64,000 bases of DNA, from the NCBI RefSeq assembly GCF_003966955.1, contig NZ_AP019367.1, positions 1,240,001-1,304,000 on the forward strand, written 5' to 3'. A program made the translations under genes and the position numbers. Shown here piece after piece: positions 59,053 to 64,000 of the stretch. The stretch is from Parolsenella catena. GTDB lineage: Bacteria; Actinomycetota; Coriobacteriia; Coriobacteriales; Atopobiaceae. The first letter of the stretch is position 1; each line of letters starts with the position of its first letter. Under the pieces are notes generated by a model. It was not told where the DNA came from. It made no database searches and saw only the letters and a list, made by a program, of their open reading frames with translations.

Positions 59053-59496
59053 TTACTTGCCCTCTGCACTCTTGCCCTGCTTGTCCTCGCGCGCATCCGC
59101 CACGCTCATGAGCTCGGGCTCGGCGGCGCCGGTCCTGGCGCGCTTGGCGGCGGCCCTCCTCGCGCGAGCACGCTCGCGGTCGCGCTGGCGGGCGGCGGGC
59201 GTCATGAGGCGGTCCACGAACTTCCAGGGGCCCACCGACTCACCGTAGCCAAACTTGAGGCCGGCCACGGCGCCCGCGACGGCGCCGAAGGCGAACATGC
59301 CGAGCACGACGTAGCCCGTGGCCCACACGACCATGAACAGCAGCGAGCCCGCAAGGATGGCGACGACGTTGGCCGTGGCGTAGCGCGCGGTGTTCTCGCA
59401 GCGCGCGCCCGCCTCGTCGCCGAGGTGAAAGCCCACGACGATGCCGAACACCGCGAACAGCAGGCTCACGACCGTGATGGCGAATCCGTCACTCAC
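59053..59496 (-). CDS. Unknown membrane protein with basic tail
   Basis: I do not recognise this 147-residue protein. It has about three membrane helices (5-24, 42-62, 64-82) then a basic cytoplasmic tail with RDRERARARRAAAKRAR that could bind nucleic acid or phospholipid. The GTG start at 59496 follows GAGGGA, which overlaps the stop of the dehydrogenase gene before it. It is followed by the NYN-LOTUS gene after four bases, so it lies in the same unit. Confidence 0.7.
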   Translation of the reverse strand: MSDGFAITVVSLLFAVFGIVVGFHLGDEAGARCENTARYATANVVAILAGSLLFMVVWATGYVVLGMFAFGAVAGAVAGLKFGYGESVGPWKFVDRLMTPAARQRDRERARARRAAAKRARTGAAEPELMSVADAREDKQGKSAEGK

Positions 59497-59499
59497 GCG

Positions 59500-60621
59500 C
59501 TATCCCTCGCAGCCGCATCCGTCGTGGCCGCCGCAGCACTCGTGGCCCTCGCCGTGGTCATGGCCACCGCAGCAGCCGTCGCCGTGGCCGCCGCAGCACT
59601 CGTGGCTCTCGTCGTGATCGTGGCCGCCGCAGCACTCGTGGCCCGCGCCGTGACCGCCGCAGCCGCAGCCGTCGTGGCCATCCGGCTCGAACTGGCTCAC
59701 GTCAAGGCGGCTCCAGTCGAGGCCAGCCGCCGCGGCATCGGCCTGCTCGGCGTACAGCAGGCTAATGGCCTGGGTACCGAGGCGCTCACCGCCGATCTGG
59801 CAGAGCATGTCGTAGAGCGTGAAGGCCGTCTCGGCACCGGGCAGCGTGATCTCGAGGTCCTCGGACTGCTCGATGGCAAGGCGCAGGTCCTTGCGGAAGT
59901 GCTCGACGAGGAAACCCGGCTTGTAGTCGCCCGCGAGCGCCTTGGGGCCAAGGCCCGCGAGCGCGCGGGAGCCGCCCATGCCGGCGCCCACCATGTCGAG
60001 CATGCGCGCGGCGTCAAGGCCACCCTGCTGCGCGAGGGCGAGGGCGTCTGCCATGCCCACCATGCAGCCGGCGAGCGACACCTGGTTGCAGAGCTTGGCC
60101 GTCTGGCCCTTGCCGGCGCCGTCGAAGTAGCACACCTTGGACGAGAACGTCTCGAGCACGGGCAGGATGGGGGCGGCGTCGGCCTCGGTGCAGCCGAGGA
60201 TGAGCGTGAGCGTGCCGTCGACGGCACCCTGCTCGCCACCGGTCACGGGGCAGTCGACGGCGTGCTTGTCCTCGACCTCGGCCGCGTCGTGGATGTCGCG
60301 GGCGAGCTGGGCCGAGGACGTCGTGAGGTCAACGAGCCAGGCACCGGTCTTGGCCGCACGGACCAGGCCGTCGGTGGACAGGTAGACGTCCTCGACGTCG
60401 GAGGGGTAGCCAAGCATCGTGAACACGACGTCGGCGTCGCGGGCGGCATCTGCCGGGCTGCCCGCCCACGTGGCGCCACGTGCGACGAGGGCGTCTGCCT
60501 TGGACTTGGTGCGGTTGTAGACCGTGAGCTCGTAGCCGGCGTCCATGATGTGGCCGGCGATGGGCGCTCCCATGATGCCGGTGCCGATGAACGCGACCTT
60601 GGGCTTGGCGGCTGTGGTCAT
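59500..60621 (-). CDS. Beta-hydroxyacid dehydrogenase with Cys/His-rich metal-binding tail
   Basis: A 373-residue protein. Residues 1-310 are a 3-hydroxyisobutyrate dehydrogenase-family enzyme: VAFIGTGIMGAPIAGHIMDAG (NAD(P) loop), DCPVTGGEQGAVDGTLTLI (substrate motif), the catalytic lysine in GKGQTAKLCNQ and DLRLAIE. The substrate may be 2-hydroxy-3-oxopropionate, 3-hydroxyisobutyrate or succinic semialdehyde. The last 60 residues are made of Gly, His, Cys and acidic residues only (12 Cys, 11 His), in repeats such as GHECCGGHDHDE. This tail is absent from normal family members, which end near 300. The ATG at 60621 follows AAGGGA. Confidence 0.88.
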   Translation of the reverse strand: MTTAAKPKVAFIGTGIMGAPIAGHIMDAGYELTVYNRTKSKADALVARGATWAGSPADAARDADVVFTMLGYPSDVEDVYLSTDGLVRAAKTGAWLVDLTTSSAQLARDIHDAAEVEDKHAVDCPVTGGEQGAVDGTLTLILGCTEADAAPILPVLETFSSKVCYFDGAGKGQTAKLCNQVSLAGCMVGMADALALAQQGGLDAARMLDMVGAGMGGSRALAGLGPKALAGDYKPGFLVEHFRKDLRLAIEQSEDLEITLPGAETAFTLYDMLCQIGGERLGTQAISLLYAEQADAAAAGLDWSRLDVSQFEPDGHDGCGCGGHGAGHECCGGHDHDESHECCGGHGDGCCGGHDHGEGHECCGGHDGCGCEG

Positions 60622-60697
60622 GTGATTCCCTTCTGTGCATGCTGCCGTCACGGGCGCCTGTCCCGTGGCGGCAGACCCAGCTTGTGGGTGCTTGCGG

Positions 60698-61780
60698 TTA
60701 CTTGTTTGCGCGGACGCGGCGCGCGATGCGGTCCGTGAACGAGAGCGTCTCGCGACGGTCCTTGCCCCAGAAGGCGACGGCCACCATGCCCGGGCCCACG
60801 TGCGCGCCGATGACGGGAGACACGGAGCTGTGGATGATGGGGATGTCCTGGCAGCCCGGCTCCTTGCGGAGCTGGTCCTCGAGCCAGCGGGCGTCCTTCT
60901 CGGCGTCTGAGTCCACGATGCCGATGGGCATGTGCGTCACGACGCCGTCCGTCCCGATGTAGTTCTCCTTGAAGTCCGCGAGGATGGCGCGCAGGGCCTT
61001 CTTGCGGCCGCGGCACATGCCGCGCAGCGTGAGGGCGCCATTGATGTCATAGGACAGCTCGGGCTTGATGTCGAGCTTGCCGCCCACCTGGGCGGCCGCG
61101 GGAGGGATGCGACCGCCGCGGGCCAGGGCGTCGAACGAGTCGAGCGTGAAGTAGCCCTGGATGTAGTAGCGGGCCTCCTCCACCCACTCGACGAGCTCGG
61201 CGGCCGAAAGGCCGTTGCCCACCTGGCGGACCGCCTCGATGGCGAGCAGCTCGGCGGCGGCAGACGGGCACAGGTTGTCCACGACGTAGATCTCGTAGCC
61301 CGGGTGGGACTCTCGGACCATGTCGGCCGCCTGGCGCGCGGCGTCGACGCTCGAGGACAGCCCGCGCGTGAAGGAGAGGTAGACGGCAGGCACGCCGGAG
61401 GCGGCGCAGCGCTCGAAGACCTCGAGGTAGTGGCCGGGCGTCACGGCAGAGGTCGTGGCGTGCTCGCCGTTGCGCATGCGCTCGTAGAACTCGTGCGGCG
61501 TCATGGAGTGCCACAGGTCGTCCGCGTGCTCGCCGTCGGCCATCACGAACGGGAAGTGGATGACCTCCACGCCCAGGGCGCGGGCCACCTCGGGGGCAAA
61601 GTCCGCGCACGAGTCAACGATGATGCGGCATTGGCCGTCACGTCGGTAGCTCGCGCCCGCCTCGGCGACGGTGGGCTCGGCGCAAGCCGCCTCGCACGTG
61701 CCGCCTTCGCACGCGACGGCCGCGGGCTCCGAGGAACCCGCGGCCTGGATGTTCGAGTTGTCGTTGGAATCGCTAGTCAT
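60698..61780 (-). CDS. DegV-family fatty-acid-binding protein
   Basis: DegV proteins (FakB) hold a fatty acid for the kinase FakA. The 360-residue protein has the DegV core from about 50: IIVDSCADFAPEVARALGVEVI, TTSAVTPGHYLEVFE, YLSFTRGLSSSVDAARQAADM, LDALARGGRIP-like and HVGPGMVAVAF. The first 45 residues hold a Cys-rich segment (CEGGTCEAAC) that is unusual for this family and may bind a metal. The ATG at 61780 overlaps the hpf stop by eight bases, so translation is coupled. No fakA is seen in this window. Confidence 0.88.
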   Translation of the reverse strand: MTSDSNDNSNIQAAGSSEPAAVACEGGTCEAACAEPTVAEAGASYRRDGQCRIIVDSCADFAPEVARALGVEVIHFPFVMADGEHADDLWHSMTPHEFYERMRNGEHATTSAVTPGHYLEVFERCAASGVPAVYLSFTRGLSSSVDAARQAADMVRESHPGYEIYVVDNLCPSAAAELLAIEAVRQVGNGLSAAELVEWVEEARYYIQGYFTLDSFDALARGGRIPPAAAQVGGKLDIKPELSYDINGALTLRGMCRGRKKALRAILADFKENYIGTDGVVTHMPIGIVDSDAEKDARWLEDQLRKEPGCQDIPIIHSSVSPVIGAHVGPGMVAVAFWGKDRRETLSFTDRIARRVRANK

Positions 61781-62348
61781 CTGGCTCCTCAATCTTGGGC
61801 TTGATGATTCCGTATCCGCCGTTCTTGCGGCGGTAGATGACGTTCACGAGGCCGGTCGTGGCGTTCGTGAACACGTAGAAGTCGTGTCCGATGAGGTCCG
61901 TCTGGACGAGGGCCTCCTCCTCGGTCATGGGCGGAAGGTCGATGACCTTCTCGCGCACGAGCTCGTCGTCCTCCTCCGGGGCGTCGATGAGGTCGGCGAG
62001 GTCTGCGGACGTGGGCGCCACGGGCAGGCCCTGCGTGCGCTGGCGGCGGTCGATGACGCGGGTCTTGAACTTGCGCAGCTGGCGCGTGACCTTGTCAGAG
62101 GCGATGTCGATCGCGGCGTACATGTCGGGGTCAGCGGACTCGACGCGCACCACGTTGTCACGCACGCGGACCGTGACCTCGCACACCGCAGCCTCGGGGT
62201 TCGAGCGGTTCTTCTCGACGCGCAGGACGACGTCGCACGTCATTGGCTGAATGTCGAACACCTCGAGCGCTCCGCCGATCTTCTCGTCAACGTAGCTGCG
62301 AAGGGCATCGGTGACCGTAACCTTGCGCCCAGAAACCTTGATATCCAT
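61773..62348 (-). CDS. hpf: Ribosome hibernation promoting factor, long form
   Basis: Binds idle ribosomes and makes 100S dimers in stationary phase. The 191-residue protein has the N-terminal HPF domain (1-100, MDIKVSGRKVTVTDALRSYV), a linker, and the C-terminal dimerisation domain (MTEEEALVQTDLIGHDFYVF, VIYRRKNGGYGIIKP). The ATG at 62348 follows GGAGG at five bases. Upstream 62349-62542 is a structured leader. It overlaps degV. Confidence 0.96.
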   Translation of the reverse strand: MDIKVSGRKVTVTDALRSYVDEKIGGALEVFDIQPMTCDVVLRVEKNRSNPEAAVCEVTVRVRDNVVRVESADPDMYAAIDIASDKVTRQLRKFKTRVIDRRQRTQGLPVAPTSADLADLIDAPEEDDELVREKVIDLPPMTEEEALVQTDLIGHDFYVFTNATTGLVNVIYRRKNGGYGIIKPKIEEPDD

Positions 62349-62542
62349 TCGTGCCTCCAACCGTCGTGCCCAACACGCCCTTGCTGGAGCGGCCGCTCGC
62401 GGATCCTTTGCCTCGCGGGGCGGCTTCCCCTGTACTGCACTGGTACCCAAACCCCGTCCCTCGCGTCATGGGAATCGAGAATAACCAGTTACCGATTCAC
62501 CCCTTCCATTCCGGGACGAATCGGCTCCGGGCAAGGGAAACG
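62349..62542 (-). other. Structured leader upstream of hpf
   Basis: This 194-bp stretch has no gene but several hairpins on the minus strand: CCGATTC with GAATCGG (62492-62524, 19-base loop), GCCGCCCCGCGAGGC and a 12-bp palindrome GAGCGGCCGCTC (62388-62399). The first may end the upstream lipoprotein gene, though no T-run follows. It could hold the raiA RNA motif known upstream of hpf in Actinobacteria and Firmicutes; that is a guess. Confidence 0.4.
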
Positions 62543-63538
62543 CTAGCCGGCGATGTCGGCGGCGTTCGTGCCGGCCGTCGAGCCGTCCTGGACGCCCGAG
62601 GCCGCGCCCTCCACCTCGGTGGTGTCAGACGTTGCCCCCTCGACCGTTCCCGCGGAGACCTCGATGCCCGAGACCTGCGAGGCGTCACCGAGCGGGGTGA
62701 GGCCGCCCAGCCATCTCGAGCGGACGACGTCGCTCACGCCGTCGGACGTGACCTTGTCGACGGCGGCCTTCACGGCCGACTGCAGCTCCGTGTTCGTGGC
62801 GGCGACGCCTACGCCAACGGACTGCGGCACGTTAAGGGAGCCGCAGAAGGCGATGTCACCGTAGCCTGCCTGCAGGTAGGCCCCGGAGAAGGCGTCGCAC
62901 AGCACGTAGTCGACGATCCCCTGCTCGAGAGCGTCGAACGCATCGTTGAGGTTCTCGAAGGACTCCTGCCTGGCCTCGAGGTCGCTGCGCTTGAGCAGCT
63001 GCTGGGAGGCGGAGCCGTCCTGAACGCCGATGGTCTTGCCGACGAGGTCCTCCTTGGCCGCGACCTGCTCGGAGCCCTTGTGGAAGAACCCCACGGCATC
63101 CTCCGCGTAGGCACCCACGACCGTGACGCCGCCCGTGCTGGAGGCGCTTGCGCCCATGACGACGTCGCACGTCTGGCCAAGGGCCTGCGAGGCGTTCGAG
63201 ACGCTCACGAACTCGACCTGAAGCCCGAGCTCGTCGGCGACGGCGCAGGCCATGTCGATGTCATAGCCCTGCATCGACCCATCGTGGGACGTGAGGCACC
63301 TCGGTGCGCTCGCCGAGGTGTCGAGGCCCACGGTGAGCGTGCCGCCCTTGATGATGGTGGGCGCCGAGAGCTGCGGCTGGACGGCGGCCGCCTGCTTGGC
63401 GCGCGCCTCGGCCACGCTGGGGGTGCCGAACGTCTGCTGGAGCGCCGAAACGGGGTTCGAGCAGCCGGCGAGCGAGACGGCCGCCGCCGCGGAGAGGAGT
63501 GCGACGCCACAGCGTCCGAGCGTCTTGTTGCGTGTCAT
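62543..63538 (-). CDS. Amino-acid ABC transporter substrate-binding lipoprotein
   Basis: A 331-residue lipoprotein. The signal ends in lipobox SLAGC (Cys 26). The binding domain (about 60-285) has TLTVGLDTSASAPRCLT, DGSMQGYDIDMACAVADELG, TCDVVMGA, LVGKTIGVQDGSASQQ and YVLCDAFSGAYL, typical of family 3 binding proteins for polar amino acids. The arginine that holds the ligand carboxylate is not certain. The last 45 residues are Ser/Thr/Gly/Ala-rich and disordered. No permease or ATPase is next to it in the window. The ATG at 63538 follows GCGAGGAGACTCG. Confidence 0.9.
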   Translation of the reverse strand: MTRNKTLGRCGVALLSAAAAVSLAGCSNPVSALQQTFGTPSVAEARAKQAAAVQPQLSAPTIIKGGTLTVGLDTSASAPRCLTSHDGSMQGYDIDMACAVADELGLQVEFVSVSNASQALGQTCDVVMGASASSTGGVTVVGAYAEDAVGFFHKGSEQVAAKEDLVGKTIGVQDGSASQQLLKRSDLEARQESFENLNDAFDALEQGIVDYVLCDAFSGAYLQAGYGDIAFCGSLNVPQSVGVGVAATNTELQSAVKAAVDKVTSDGVSDVVRSRWLGGLTPLGDASQVSGIEVSAGTVEGATSDTTEVEGAASGVQDGSTAGTNAADIAG

Positions 63539-63945
63539 CGAGTCTCCTCGCCTTTTTTTCGATTCGGGCGCCCACGCGCCCGTCGAGGCCCTCCGGGGAG
63601 CGCCTTGCCTTCGGTGTGTCTCGTTCAGCTGACCTGGTATTTGACCCCACACTCGCGCACGGGGACGGTCGCAGCACTCCGCCGCGGCGGCGCCACTACT
63701 GGCCCTCTCGCCCGCGGGGCCTTTTGCCCCTGGCTGAACGGACGGTGCGGCTTACTTCTAGGACGAGCCATGCTCGCTCGGACGCGCACGCCCGAACTTA
63801 CGTGGATCCCTTGGCCCTCGTCTGGCATGGACTTGGGGAGGCTGTTGGCATAGCCAACGAGGTGGGCGCACGGATGCGGCGTCTTTGCCGCGCACGCGAA
63901 CTCGCCTCACCACCCCGCAACCACAGACCTGAATGAGACCTTCCG
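63539..63945 (-). other. Long untranslated leader or unrecognised RNA
   Basis: The 462 bp between the lipoprotein start and the window edge hold no convincing gene. A strong TATAAT at 63946-63951 on the minus strand would begin a transcript of about 400 bases before the lipoprotein ATG. It holds hairpins: GTTGGC-TAT-GCCAAC, GCGGC-CGCCGC and GGCCC-GGGCC. It could be a regulatory leader or a separate ncRNA. I could not match it to any riboswitch or RNA class by eye. Confidence 0.35.
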
Positions 63946-63951
63946 ATTATA
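63946..63951 (-). promoter_or_regulatory. -10 element TATAAT near the window edge
   Basis: A perfect consensus -10 on the minus strand, 408 bp before the lipoprotein ATG. The -35 side is weak (no TTGACA at 17 bp). Confidence 0.5.
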
Positions 63952-64000
63952 GCAGCTCTTTGATGTTGAGCTTATGTAGCAGCGATGATGCGCCCCCTGT

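Noticed and set aside
63625-63828. Small basic protein of 67 residues or a shorter 48-residue version on the minus strand
   Set aside because: No ribosome site at good distance and only a basic, repetitive composition. It lies in the likely leader.
63539-63945. T-box or RNase P RNA before the lipoprotein
   Set aside because: No T-box GGUGG core with terminator/antiterminator pair and no RNase P conserved core is visible.
1-64000. Prophage, insertion sequence or integrated element
   Set aside because: No transposase, integrase, phage structural gene or long terminal repeats were seen. Base composition and codon use look even across the window.

Overview
The window is a GC-rich, gene-dense bacterial chromosome segment. 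Gene content points to an anaerobic member of the Coriobacteriia (Actinomycetota; Olsenella, Collinsella or a relative). The signs are a superoxide reductase instead of SOD or catalase, a SUF Fe-S operon with SufU, FeoAB ferrous iron uptake, a lone KdgT-type sugar-acid permease, a BASS-type transporter and several coriobacterial-looking fusions. The genus is an inference, because no rRNA gene lies in the window. Most genes are on the minus strand. There are about 54 protein genes, two tRNAs, at least one structured ncRNA, and many clear intrinsic terminators.

Layout. 1-3457: an incomplete aspartate kinase gene diverges from thrC-thrB. 3417-8146: VanZ-like and unknown membrane proteins, rho, and a tandem-MarR regulator. 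8317-13461: argS, with a 42-bp tandem repeat array upstream, then pncB, a small coiled-coil membrane protein, a radical SAM activase and tRNA-Ala. 13532-17892: a probable 6S RNA, a WecA/TagO-type transferase, the infC-rpmI-rplT operon with an attenuator, and an RsmB-type rRNA methylase. 17939-26536: a CarD-like regulator, tRNA-Leu, then a tightly packed operon of divergent secD, a recJ-helicase fusion, relA/spoT and a metallohydrolase. 26735-33549: queuosine genes tgt, queA and queH with an unknown coiled-coil protein, an SDR and a nitroreductase. 33550-38236: a candidate small RNA, superoxide reductase and dnaE. 38496-41720: kdgT with an SDR, and a BASS transporter. 41805-47470: sufC-sufB-sufD-sufS-sufU-rrf2. 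47672-50510: an NlpC/P60 hydrolase, an unknown membrane protein and mtnN. 50739-54050: feoA-feoA-feoB. 54246-63538: a minus-strand series with a DUF523(TudS-like)-PNP fusion, a SurA-like lipid-side protein, icd, a HEAT protein, a NYN-LOTUS protein, a membrane protein, a beta-hydroxyacid dehydrogenase with a Cys/His-rich tail, degV, hpf and an amino-acid-binding lipoprotein.

The most interesting items are the DUF523-PNP fusion, which may join base desulfuration to nucleoside phosphorolysis; the RecJ-DEAH helicase fusion; the Cys/His-rich metal-binding tail on a dehydrogenase; the orphan plus-strand small RNA near 33.7 kb; the 42-bp tandem repeats before argS; and a pair of matching 29-nt palindromic elements at 15.3 and 47.6 kb. 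Functional calls rest on motif recognition by eye; no database search was run.
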